From positions 15,451,832-15,515,831 of the forward strand of contig OZ038458.1 in assembly GCA_964036195.1 (NCBI GenBank): a DNA stretch of 64,000 nucleotides, written 5' to 3'. The DNA comes from Sphaerolaimus hirsutus. Taxonomy: Eukaryota; Nematoda; Chromadorea; Monhysterida; Sphaerolaimidae. The notes beneath the pieces are model-generated. The model ran no database searches and was not told the DNA's origin. It saw only the letters and a program-made list of their open reading frames with translations. The position numbers and the translations under genes were made by a program. Numbering within the stretch: the stretch's first letter is position 1; every line of letters starts with the position of its first letter. Shown in pieces: positions 22,053-32,930 of this stretch.

Positions 22053-23904
22053 CTAGATCTTGTCCACCTTGTCGGCGACCACAAGCGGGTTGTTCTTGGC
22101 CACCTCGGCCGCGCCCAACGCCCGGTAGTCGAACGGGCACGCGTGCGCGTCCGAGTAGCGGTGCTCGGAACAGTACAGGCCGCCGCACCGACACGTGATC
22201 CCTGCGGGACAGGGGTTTTGTAGATTTGGACCCCCTCCAGAGGTTCATATAGATAGCAAATCGCTCCTCCAGAGGGATATATAGGGGGGTTGAGGGGGTT
22301 TGGGGGGGGGGTTCGCGGGGGTTCAATATATAGGCTTTTCCGATGTATAGAAGGAAGAAAAAGAAAAAAATCGCTAAAAGTAGGAGAAGAACAGCTAAAA
22401 TAGGTATATAAGTACATATAGTACAAAAAATGGCCGAAAATAGGCAATACGGAACATGAAGTAGAATTTTGAAGGTGAACAACTATAAAAAGGTACGAAA
22501 ATTCGCGATTTTGAGCGAAGATTGGGGCAAAATTTCTTTAAAATCGCTCCAGATAGACAGATAGCTGGCCGATTTGGGGGAGGGGGGGGGGGGTTAGGGG
22601 ATAGTAGCCCAAAATTTTGCCTCCGGGGTAGATAGATAGTTGAGCGGGCCTCGGGGATAGATAGATAGCTGGCGGATTTGGGGGGGGGGGTTAACCCCAC
22701 CCCCCTACTAAACCCCTGCTGCGAGAGTAGTTCAACATGGCATCACTTATGTGATTGAAAATTCGTTTTCTTTTGTAAACGACACTCTTTTTGGACTTTG
22801 GTCTTACGCACTTTCGACGTGAAAGTCACGTTATTCACAGTGGACTTGTGCACTTTGTATCTGAGAATCGGTACCAATGTACCTCGGGAACAACATGGAC
22901 TATAACACTAATTTTTTATAAAAAATCGGCAAATAATTCGTGAACGTCAATTTCCCGCTTAACTAGATTTTTCAGGATCTGACGCTTAGGCACGGAACTC
23001 TACACATCTAAATATAATCAACAGCACCTACCGGTTAGGCCGACGCGACGATTGCAGGTGGCGCATCGCGGCCTCACCTTGCCCATTGGTTGGGTTGGCA
23101 GAGCGCCAGTTGACTCAGCACGCTGCTCAGCGAGTCCCCCCTCCGCTGCGGACGTTTCGCCCAGCGTCACCACCGATGGAGTTTTGGACGTGAGAGACTG
23201 GAATGATAGTTTTTAGGTTTTGTTTAAAAAAGGTTGGATATTGAAACCGTTTTTAGAGGTTTGGACTTTTTTTTGCTGATAACTAGGTGTTTTGCAACTT
23301 CTACGCGTATGCACGCAATTTCACATACAAATAAACATTGTGACCAGCGTCAAGATTTTGTCCCTCCCCGGGCAGAGACGTAACCGCGGATTGTATACGG
23401 AAGGGGGGGGGGGCGTTATGTATAGTTGCCAACCCTGGCAAAACAGACGCCAAGCGCGTCGCTTGGGACCCTTTTGACCTTTGGGGTGGGGGGGGGGGTC
23501 GTGCCCCCTTAACAAATTTCACTGTGTAAGGTACTGGCGCCAAACACCGCTATAATCTTTATCAATAAGTAGCATGTACAACCAGACACCCACCTGTGTG
23601 TCCGACGTGCTGGCCATGGATTTGAGCGAGGGACAGGATGCGACATTCGGTGGCGGCGGCGGCGGCGACACCGCAGTCGACATCGACGCCGTCGCTGCGG
23701 GCGAAAGAGACTATTCTCGAGCGCGTTGAAAAAACGATAAAATGTTTTTAAAAACAACAATAAAAGACCATCGGTCGGAGGGGCCGAGTCCTTGAAGCAC
23801 TTTGAGCAAAGGCCGTCCGTAGCGGCGGAGCCAAAAAAGCCGCACCCAGCGCGGCACAACTGCACGCCCGTCGGCGACGTCTGCCGCGTGTCGCCCTGTT
23901 CCAT
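22053..23904 (-). CDS. A20/AN1 zinc-finger protein, ZFAND5/6 type
   Basis: Four exons on the minus strand join in phase: 23904-23769, 23694-23594, 23197-23032 and 22201-22053, giving 183 residues. Residues ~13-38 are an A20 finger ([20 protein letters not shown]). A Pro/Ser-rich linker follows. Residues ~122-170 are an AN1 finger ([13 protein letters not shown], then [20 protein letters not shown]), followed by the typical family end with [18 protein letters not shown]5/6 proteins bind ubiquitin through A20 and link ubiquitin chains to the proteasome and stress or NF-kB signalling. The length is close to the ~200 usual for the family. Intron 3 holds a hAT-like element whose end lies right at the acceptor of exon 4. 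The start lies 600 bp from the divergent TXNL1 start. Confidence 0.93.
22210..22718. mobile_element. hAT-like AGCTATCTATC element abutting a splice acceptor
   Basis: CAGGGGTTTTGTAG and CTACTAAACCCCTG are terminal inverted repeats. Flanks CTGCGGGA and CTGCGAGA match 7 of 8. The interior has GATAGATAGCTGG units and G-runs. On the minus strand its end supplies the pyrimidine-rich sequence (aaaacccctg) eight bases from the exon 4 border of the zinc-finger gene. Confidence 0.78.
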
Positions 23905-24505
23905 TGCAGAAAGAGCGCTGGCGCCTTTGCTCGCACTATTGGCGGCAGCGAAGTGGGACGATTGATTGATTCGCTGACCGCGTGAGCTGGGAAATTTTTT
24001 TTCTTTTTTTGGTGGAAACTGATGACGTTGACTGTGGTAGTTATGTTAACTGAAAAATGGATGATGGTGTGCGCGTGTCACTGCATTCGTATACGATAAA
24101 CGTTTCAGTTTAGATTAAAGGAAGTGTACATTGTGTCTAAAATACTCTACCCGCCGACCCTCTTAACACCCAACCGATATCCACCCAAGCTTAGTCATTG
24201 TAAGCAGTTGTTCTGTTCTCCGGAGAAATACCTTTTACAACATACACTTCAGCGTGAATCACTCCCGTTTAGTTCCAAGCTTCACAAAATACTCCCGCAA
24301 TCACTCCGGAACCAAGTCTTTGCGCCAATCCGCGTCGACTATTTTCTATATCGTCGCAATATTCCGTAAGTTCCGACTGCGAGAAACCAAAAGTAAAAAA
24401 ATTAATTATACATTGTTCAATAACTCCCAACATGGAACAAAGGCTGTCATAACCCAATTTATTTTGAAACAGTTATCCCACCAGTGAATCTCCCTTGAGG
24501 CAGCG
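23905..24505. promoter_or_regulatory. Divergent promoter interval between ZFAND-like gene and TXNL1
   Basis: 600 bp separate two start codons that point away from each other. No clear TATA box was found on either side and few transposon traces are present, unlike most of the window, which is consistent with a shared regulatory region. This is inference from position. Confidence 0.4.
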
Positions 24506-27500
24506 ATGGTCGTGCGAGCGCTGGCGTCGGATGCCCAATGGCCCGCAGAGTTAGATGCAGCTAGTTCGCAGTTACTGGTCGTCGATTTTTTCGCCACATG
24601 GTCTGTCAGTGTTTTGGTTTTTAAAAATATGTTTTTAAGCAAATTTTTTTGTGCAGGTGTGGACCGTGCCGCACTATCGCGCCGTTCGTGGAGCAGCTGT
24701 CCAATCGGTATCCCGATGTTGTCTTCCTTAAAGTCGATGTGGACAAGTGCCCAAGTGTGTTTTCACGTGTACTAGCGTAGAGATTTTAGTTAGCTACAAC
24801 ACACGTTCCCCAGACAGTTCTAATTTTTTTCGAATCTGTACACGTAGATTCGGTGGGAAAATATCACTTATCACATAATGTGTATAAGTGTATATAAGCT
24901 GGCATTACCTAAATACTACTAGGAACGGAAAGCCGTTTAGTGACGTAGGGTTCAAATGGGGTCTCTGTAGACACCCAGAAAGTGATTTTTCTGGCTAACC
25001 AGGCGGCCTCATCAAATGCAAATAAAAGTGTTATTTTCAAATAAAAAATGCATAAAATTCTCCATCCGTGCTGTGTTTATTTCAACGGACCCTCTACGCT
25101 GCTCCAGACACTGCCCAATCGGCCGGCGTGTCAGCCATGCCAACGTTCGTGTTCTACGTGTCGCGTGCCAAAGTGGACACTTTGCGCGGCGCCGACCAGG
25201 TGCCAATCCCAGACCCCCTATGCTTTGTAAAATGTCAAATGTCATGCAAAGTGTCAAAAGTCATGGAAAATGCCCTGCAAAATGGCAACCTAGTTTCCAT
25301 TTTGCAGGGCATTTTCCATGACTTTTAACACTTTGCATGACAGTTGACATTTTACAGGGCATTTTACAGAGTCTGGGACTGCCCCAAGGCTGCCCTCGAG
25401 GCAAAAGTTGCTGACTGGGCCACTAAGTTGGGCGCCGGCGCGGGGCTGCAAGCTGCTGGACAAGCGTGTCCCGTATCTGGTCAGGTGCGGCGCTGCGCTG
25501 CTCGCGCAGTTTTGAATCATTTTTTTGATGGGTGAGAAAGATGGACCTTTTCCGTCTCGCAGATTGACCTCACCGGGTTTATTATGAAAGAGTCTGTGGA
25601 GTGTCTGAATGAGAGCGACTCGTTCACGTTGAAACACATGTTGGACGGAGTTTGCGCGCTGAAATCAGATTGCGACGAACAGGTGAGTTTTATTACGTGG
25701 TAGCCGGCTGTTTTTGGCTATTTATTTGTGTGATACACCTATTTTGAACTATATTTCCCCTTATTTTTACATATCGAATTTCTCCTCTTGCCGCCTTCTA
25801 TACTTCGAAAAAGCCTGAACTAAATCTGATTTATAAATAAAGCAATAAGAAAAGCGCGGATTTTTCCATCCCAGTCCCTAGTAAAACCCCCTCCCTATTT
25901 ACGAAACTGCGCAGCTGCTGATCAGTCTGCCGCTGCGGCAGCCGGTTCGTCTGCATTCGATAGCGATCCGCGGCGCTGGCGATGCCGACGCCGGAGCCGG
26001 TGCCGCCGGACCGCGCACTGTCAAGATATTCTGCAACACGCTGCAGATGCTCGACTTTGATGCTGCGGAAGGTGCCGAGCCGCAGCAGACAGTAGAGTGA
26101 GCTTCATTCTTGTGCATAAAGTGATAATTAGTGATGTAAAGGCACCGGGGCACCGGTGCCCCGGTGCTGGGCACCGAAGGGCACCAGCACCGGTGCTGGT
26201 GCGGTGCCATTGCAATCTTCAGGGGTGCCATGCCGGTGCCGGTGCCATTTTTTTCAGAATAGCACCGGTGCCGGTGCGGTGCGGTGCCATTTTTTTGCCG
26301 GTGCCAAAGGTGCTAGCACCAGGGCCAAAGTAAAAAACACCGGGAAAGGCACCGACCAAGGCTTCATGTGCTGTGCAATTTTGTCCACAGTATGTGCTTA
26401 TTCATATTTCAAAAAACAGCGATATATTTACCATACCGTTTTTGCCTATTTGTAAAACTCCCATCAAATAAATATACCTACTGTGAAATCCATTATACCC
26501 GATACATGATCTGATGAGCGAATCTAAAATTTTGTTGAATTTTAAATCATTTTTATATTTTATATTTATCTTACTTGTTTGTTCAAAATTTGATGTCAGT
26601 TAATGACAGAGATAGTTCCATTCTCTGTACAGCAACGACTCCGATCAGTAGACAATAGTGGCTATGGACATTGCAGTGAATTAAATATTTTATCATTCAT
26701 TTGTAATCATTGTAATTGCTTCATAAAACTGATTGCCACATCATTCTGATCATTTTAAGCGCTCAACCATCAAAATCGGTTGAAAATTCTACGAAATATG
26801 CACTTCCAAAGGTGATATTTACTTCAGAAATTCCAGCCCGGTGCGGTGGCTTTCGGTGCTAGCACCGGCAACCCGCCGGTGCCCTTCGGTGCCGGTGCCA
26901 TTTTTTCAAAAAGGCACCGGTGCCGGTGCGGTGCGGTGCCATTTTCTGGCCGGTGCCCCAGGGTGCCAGGTAGGGTTCAAACGGGATTGACTTTTCGGGA
27001 TCGGGATCGGGATCGGGATTCACTTTTTGAGATTTCGGGATCGGGATCGGGATCGGGATCCCGTTTGAACCCTAGTGCTAGGTGCCCTTTTCATGCGTTG
27101 GCAAAGGTGCCGGTGCGGTGCGGTGCGGTGCCATTTTTCCCGGTGCCTTTAACATCACTAGTGATAATGTGCCTCTGGTCATGTAAACCCTGCCGACATG
27201 TAGATCCAAAAAACACGCTGCCGCCCGGCGCTAATCCCCAGCCCGTTCGTTATGTACGCACCCCCATACATGACGAGCAGGCCTGCATCCTTAGGTGCCT
27301 TGCATTCCATACTGTCGTTGTTTGATTTTTGGGCCCACACACGCTAGTTGACATCGACACCAAATGTCAACTGGTGCCGATACCGATTCAAAGCTGGCTA
27401 ACGAGTGGGCGAACGACGTTCAAACGCAATTTTTGGATTAGGAACGGAACCAATTGACATTTGGTGTCGATGTCAACTAGCTTGTGTGGAGCCACTCGTC

Positions 27501-30500
27501 TTCGAGAGTAAGGGACTGAAAAAGTTTGGTGCCACAAAACTAGGTTTAAAACGCTAACGCTTAAAAAAACTCCGGCCATCCCTAAGCAAAAGCGCAAATT
27601 TTGACACACAAAATAGTCAAACTTATTATTTACGTGGCTTTTCCAGCATGTGTGGTTCTGTAGAATTCATTTTGTATGCTTATTTGTATGGTAAGCCATA
27701 AGCATATTGGAGAGTATACATAACTCTGAAAATGTGTTCTTTTATCAAACATCAATGCAAATAGATTCACCTTTGCTTCCAAACAGATTTGGGCTCCAAA
27801 CAGGTTTTTCTCAACAGATTTATCCCCAATAGAAACATTCGATTTCTACCATCAAAATCGCAAAGGTACACTTGATTGTAGGGTTCAAACGGGATTGACT
27901 TTTCGGGATCGGGATCGGGATCGGGATTCACTTTTTGAGATTTCGGGATCGGGATCGGGATCGGGATTGGGGTTTCGGGATCGGGATCGGGATCGGGATT
28001 GGTAATTTGAGATTTCGGGATCGGGATCGGGATTGGCCGGGATTGGGGTCACGGGATCGGGATCGGGATTGGGATAGGCATTTTTCCGGGATCGGGATTG
28101 GGTTCTAGGGATATAGATTTTGGCCATTTTTCTGGCATTCACAGTTGTTCATAAAGGTCTCAAAACACTGTTGGATGCCAGAAAAGTGGCATAAAATTGA
28201 CGCTGGGGGTTTGCATCCACTTGTTTGCATGCAAAAACGTCATTATTTCACTTTTTATAATTCCCACTAATTTTTCCGGGATCGGGATCCCGGACTTGGG
28301 AGTTTCTCGGGATCGGGATCGGGATTTGAAAACTTTCGGGATCGGGATCGGGATCGGGATTGGTATTTTTGAGATTTCGGGATCGGGATCGGGATCGGGA
28401 TTGGGGTTTCGGGATCGGGATCGGGATCGGGACTGGTAAATCCCGGAATTTCACGGGATCCGGGATCGGGATCGGGATCCCGTTTGAACCCTACTTGATT
28501 GTTCAGAATTGAAAACCATTTGTAGAAATGGGAGCGAAAAAGATATGTAAGACACTTGTATAACTGTCAAAATGAGGGTTCTTTTATAATATTCTTTTAT
28601 AGTTACCTAGACTACAATACCTAGGATGTATACAATTTTCTGGCGCGCAGATTAGAGACAAAACACGTGGATAATGGCGACGTTTTCAACCTGAGATACG
28701 TCAAGTTTCAAAACGTCCACAACGTCATCGTAAGTTCTTCTTTAAATTTTCTATATTTACTTATCCGCATGGGGGCTCGTTATCGTTTTGCAACGGGAGG
28801 CGGCGCGAGTGGCGCGTGTTGCTATGTGAAAAACTGTTGAGTCAGAAATGACAAACTCATTAAAGGTCTTCGAACGAGCGCAGCGGTATTGTGTGGTTAG
28901 GTTCCTGTAAAAATTTCGCAGTTATGCTAGAATGATAGACACTCAGACACCGATCTGCTTGTGGGGATTTTAGACAGTGTGTACGGTACTGTTCTGCAAG
29001 GTGTGGATGTTGGCTTGGGTTCATATGGATAGTAAGTCGCTTCTAAATATCTATGAATTAAACGTACATTTCATGCATTTTAATGCATTCATTTTCAGTG
29101 CATGCATTTTAACATTTTTTCCAAATGTATTCATCTAGCCTTGGGAAAAACTGTAAGTCGTTCAGCTTCAATTATGTTACTGTAGTGATATCTATTTATG
29201 CAAAAAAAACAACTATTAATACATTATTCTAGAATAAATATCGCAGCTAAAATTCTGAAAAGTGCGCTTAAATACTGGTTGCAGATAGGGTTGGAATTTT
29301 TTTTTAAAGCCATGTTTTTTTATAAATTTTAAACGTCTTTTAAAAAAACAACGTTTTTTTAAAAGCTGCCAGATATGGCTCTGGGTCAACATATATGGGT
29401 ATATCAGGCAAGTGACAATGTGATGTTATATATGACCATATAATGGCTGTGGAGCCATAGGATAGCATTATAAGTGGTGATTTGTGTCAAAAACGTCCAT
29501 TTTTGTCAACATGTTCGTATATTGTGTCAACATGTTCGTATATTGTGTCAACATGTTCGTGACTTCAAGTGAAGTTTCGCACAGAATAGTGATCAAACAA
29601 GGTTAAAGGAGGTTGTTACTTTGGGAGTGATGTTACACACTGAGGAGGTACATGGAAGCACATTACCTCAATATTATATACTACAGCAACATATGACTAG
29701 GGTGGCAGACGGTACGGCCTTGCGGTAAACCGCACGGTATGGTAAATTTTCTCTTTTGCGGTAAACGGTACGGTACGGTAAATATTCAATTTTGCGGTAA
29801 ACGGTACGGTACGGTAAATCTGAAAAGTGCGGTTCGCGGTACGGTACGGTAAAATTTCGCTTGTCAGAAATGTACCAATGCCGGACTACAGACAACTTTT
29901 ACGTCATGAATTGACAGAAAATTGAATTATGCAATTTGTTAATGGACTTTAGAACACAATAACTGTGTGATAACGAATTAAATTAACCACAATGCAGTGG
30001 CTCAATATATAGGCTTTTTTAAGGTTTAGAAGGAAGAAATGGAGAAAAATTGCTAAGTGGGTGAAAATGGTAAAAAGTATATAAGTGCATGCATATGTAC
30101 CTACAACAAATAAGCTCAAAACATTGAGGATGATGTAAAACAACTACAGTGCGATTTGACGCACATGGCTTGATTTTAAAAACACATTATACTAATGTAA
30201 ATGAAGAGTTACAGCAATATTGCATGTGAAAATGGAAGGGTTTCAATGCAGTCCAAACAATGTCGTCAAATTTGCGCGCTTGCGCGCAAAAAATTTGCAG
30301 AACACCACATCTTAAAGTCAATTTTAAGGTGAATTTTTAAGGTCAATCTGAGTCAAATTTACCACATTTTCTGCGGTAAATGAGTGCGGTATGCGGTACG
30401 GTACAGTAAATTTTAAAAAATGTGGTACGCGGTACGGTACGGTAAATTTCTAAAAGTGCGGTAAATGGTACGGTACGGTACGGTAAATTTTCCAAAAATG

Positions 30501-31112
30501 CAGTACAGTACAGTAAATTCTTCCACCCTACATATGATGGCTTATTTACCCATGGTAGAACATAGAAATGGTTGCTTTGATACTAAAAATGCCACAAAAC
30601 CAATGAAAACAACCACCAATGTCAATTTGTGTGTGAAATTGCGCACTTGCTAGCAAAATTTTTGAAAAAAATGGATCAAAACAATTAATGTTACCTAATT
30701 TCTATTTTTCAATTTCTAATTTTCTGGAATTATATGCCACATGTGTAAATTTTAGCGAAATACCTTTTGAATAAGTACTCAAAATTTCAGTGGCAGTGAG
30801 AAGAAAAACTTTTTGACCCTATGGTTGCGTTAAGGAATAACTCCTGAAAACCCGTCATGGAAAAGCCATTCCACCAGACATGCGCATCGAACATCCACTC
30901 ACAGCTTTTTGTGAGGGACAACCAGGACGGGTCTGAGGTGACCGAGATCGGCTCCATCAAGCTCTACGGCACGCCCGTCCAGGCGACCAACATGAGCGAC
31001 TTCAAACGGGTTCGTTCCGGGAACCTTTTTGCCCCGCCCCGCCTTTTTTGTCACCGCAGCGCATTGCAATCCGCCGCAGGTCGCCGGCAAAGTCGGCGAA
31101 GTTGGTCATTGA
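24506..31112 (+). CDS. TXNL1: Thioredoxin-like protein 1 (thioredoxin + PITH domain)
   Basis: Nine exons join in phase: 24506-24600, 24657-24754, 25108-25199, 25389-25484, 25563-25682, 25915-26096, 28651-28729, 30905-31009 and 31080-31112; 299 residues. Residues 1-~105 are a thioredoxin fold with the redox motif WCGPC at 32-36 (W split across intron 1) and the cis-proline in SAMPTF. Residues ~130-290 are a PITH domain (ECLNESD, SDCDEQ, LRYVKFQNV, YGTPVQATNMSDFKR). TXNL1 docks on the 26S proteasome and acts as a redox-active cofactor. Human TXNL1 is of similar length. Intron 3 (189 bp) is entirely one TIR element. Introns 6 and 7 are large (2.6 and 2.2 kb) and filled with hAT-like elements. 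Both cysteines are kept, so activity is expected. Confidence 0.95.
25200..25388 (+). mobile_element. Introner-like TIR element forming all of TXNL1 intron 3
   Basis: The donor GTGCCAATCCCAGAC is one end and GTCTGGGACTGCCCCAAG, ending in the acceptor AG, is the other. Between them is one long palindrome: GTAAAATGTCAAATGTCATG ... CATGACAGTTGACATTTTAC, with CATGGAAAATGCCCTGCA / TGCAGGGCATTTTCCATG at the centre. Exon borders are CAG|GT and AG|GCT, phase 0. Removing it leaves an uninterrupted PITH-protein frame. Compare 57943-58112. Confidence 0.85.
26129..27160. mobile_element. hAT-like element of GGCACCGGTGCC units in TXNL1 intron 6
   Basis: The ends TAGTGATGTAAAGGCACC and GGTGCCTTTAACATCACTA are inverted repeats. 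GTGATAAT is a perfect 8-bp duplication (26121-26128, 27161-27168). Both flanks of the element are GGCACCGGTGCC arrays; the middle (26340-26830) is AT-rich. A GGGATC element (26971-27074) has inserted in it. Confidence 0.88.
26971..27074. mobile_element. Nested 104-bp hAT-like GGGATC element
   Basis: TAGGGTTCAAACGGGAT ... ATCCCGTTTGAACCCTA, flanks GTGCCAGG/GTGCTAGG (7 of 8). The interior is tandem GGGATC. Confidence 0.82.
27331..27492. mobile_element. GGGCCCACACACGC MITE in TXNL1 intron 6
   Basis: The left end GGGCCCACACACGCTAGTTG mirrors the right end CAACTAGCTTGTGTGGAGCC. The internal sequence is nearly the same as 11442-11603, including ATCGACACCAAATGTCAACT. Confidence 0.78.
27879..28493. 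mobile_element. hAT-like GGGATC element in TXNL1 intron 6
   Basis: TAGGGTTCAAACGGGATTG and ATCCCGTTTGAACCCTA are the ends. CTTGATTG is a perfect 8-bp duplication (27871-27878, 28494-28501). Most of the element is GGGATCGGGATC, with a short non-repeat centre. Confidence 0.9.
29286..30665. repeat. Interrupted, truncated copy of the 32931-33631 element
   Basis: 29286-29697 and 30531-30665 together match the inverse complement of much of 32931-33631, including GGAGGTTGTTACTTTGGGAG, ATGTGCTTCC and the segment with ATTGGTTTT and CACACAAATTGACATTGG. It starts TAGGGTTGGA at 29286; the far end is missing. The gap is the element at 29698-30530. Confidence 0.65.
29698..30530. mobile_element. hAT-like ACGGTACGGTA element in TXNL1 intron 7
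   Basis: TAGGGTGGCAGACGGTACGG on the left and TTCTTCCACCCTA on the right. Flanks CATATGAC/CATATGAT match 7 of 8. ACGGTACGGTA arrays occupy both subterminal regions. The centre (29880-30350) contains an old fragment of the AGCTATCTATC family. Its target is another repeat (29286-30665). Confidence 0.78.
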
Positions 31113-31167
31113 TCTGCCGCTTGTGATGCGAATCTTCATGCTTTTGTGATCGTGTTTTGCGGGCTAG

Positions 31168-31324
31168 GTGCCCAGTTGGCAGCCCCGCACCCTGTAAAGT
31201 GTCAAGTCTAGTGTCAAATGTCATGCAAAATTGCAACAAAAAAGAAGATTTTATTACTGAACTTTGACAGCCTGCATGACATGGCTTGGCTTAACTACTT
31301 TACAGGGGTCGGGACTACCCCCAG
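31168..31324 (+). mobile_element. Introner-family copy in the TXNL1 3' flank
   Basis: It begins GTGCCCAGTTGGCAGCCCC and ends GGTCGGGACTACCCCCAG. The interior has CCTGTAAAGTGTCAAG, TGTCAAATGTCATGCAAAA and their inverse partners. It carries the same GT...AG borders and orientation as the intron copy, 55 bp after the TXNL1 stop, so it could be spliced as a 3' UTR intron. Confidence 0.65.
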
Positions 31325-32930
31325 CGCAACTGCCCGACAGTTTTTATGATGTGCTTTTGAATGCGGGGAGGCCTTTGTGTCTGCCGACTACCTATATCTA
31401 ATTTGGACGAGATCGCGTGCGTTCGCGTGTTAGATGATTGTATTTATTTATCTTGTTGACTATACTATGGAACAGTAACAGCACAATTATTAAATGTATC
31501 TTTCATAACAGGAAAATGAAGGGTCCTAAATACGTCTTTGTGGATAAAATGCTGGCTGGACTGCATGCTTTTCGCAGGCTGTTGCCATAATTCGATAATT
31601 AAAGTTCTGCGTTAAATTATTCTTTAGTGGAACCAATTATCTTTGTTCATTGTTCATGTTGGTTATGGTAGTGTTTGTGAAATATGTGCACTCCGTCGGT
31701 CATAGTGATTGCAAAATTGCATTTGAAAGGTTGCTTTGAAATATTTAAGGAAGGGGAAGTGCAGGTGCAAGTAGTTGTGAATAGTGATGGAATGGCTTCT
31801 TTTACTGTGGCGCCATCACGCCCTTTTTTCCAAGCGCCCTTTTTCCTGGCCATGATGTTTGGCCCTATTGGCGCCCGACATGCGTTTTCTGTGGCGCGCT
31901 CGCCCCTTCGTACAGGCGTGCTTTTCGTTTTTCCCCTTTCCTCTTTTTCCGCCCTCTCAAAATGAGGCCAAAATAAATTTACCTGGTGCCATTGTAAAGT
32001 AATTATAGTCTACTGAAAGTACACCTTACAATGAAATCTACCATATCCCAGCTGAATAAACGAACAGACAAAAAAATTTCTACTCATCAGATCACATTGC
32101 TCCGACTTTGGGTCAATTTGGAAGACAATTTTTCAAAGCTTATTCATCAAAATATGGTAGAATTTAGTGTATAGCGATCTGTCCGCCTAGTGTAACAGCG
32201 CCATTTGTGCCACTGACACCATTTTCTTCGCGCTTTGCTATCACTATGTAAAGGTGGCGCGTGCCACGACGTTTTCTCATGTAAAGCACACCAACAAGTA
32301 GTTAAGCATCACTATTTCTGACCACCGCTTTTCGATGTTGATATTTGACATATTCAACACATTAGTGTCGATCGGTGTTCAACAATAAGGAGCTTCGATA
32401 TTTAATCGTTTAATTTCAAGGTTTGACACGTGTCGTGGCCCAAGCGGTTGCCACAATTGCAAATATGGAGTGTCGGGGGTTTAGTGTGCCACTAATTTCG
32501 GAGCGGGCCAAGTACCATACGATATTCATTCATATCTTAGGGGGAGAGACCCCTTAGACCTTAATCTATTTGATTCAAAACACATGATCCTATTATTTTA
32601 TTCACCTGCTGTCACTCTTGCCGCTGTCATACTACAGAGTTGTACTTTTCATATTGTTTTTTTATTGTTTTACTTTAATGATTTTGAAGAAAATATATTT
32701 TATATTTATAATTACTTGAACCTGTTTTCTTCATATTTACTATATTTGCTTCATTTTCAAATTCTCTGTTTACTACACTATTTTAGTAAAATAGTCAATA
32801 TTACTTGTTTCCATTGTGAATAAATTTTACTACATTTAGGTGGTTTCTAAGAAATAAGTTAAGTTTTATGTTTGAGTTCATTCGATGCATTTTCCATTTT
32901 AGTTAGAAAAATTTTTAAGATTGTTCCAAC
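31325..32930. other. AT-rich intergenic DNA with an eroded GGCGCC element
   Basis: TAGTGATGGAATGG near 31782 and several CATCACTA words near 32250-32315 suggest a decayed hAT-like element with CGCCC and GGCGC words between. No gene was found. Confidence 0.4.

Noticed and set aside
26129..27160. CRISPR-like or satellite array of GGCACC units
   Set aside because: There is no spacer pattern; TIRs and an 8-bp duplication show a mobile element, and the genome is eukaryotic.
27340..27480. tRNA or small RNA gene in the palindromic GACACCAAATGTC region
   Set aside because: The symmetry is explained by the GGGCCC MITE, repeated at 11442-11603; no cloverleaf or A/B box was seen.
31684..31965. 93-residue plus-strand frame
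   Set aside because: Half of it is an eroded GGCGCC-type repeat; no start context or domain.
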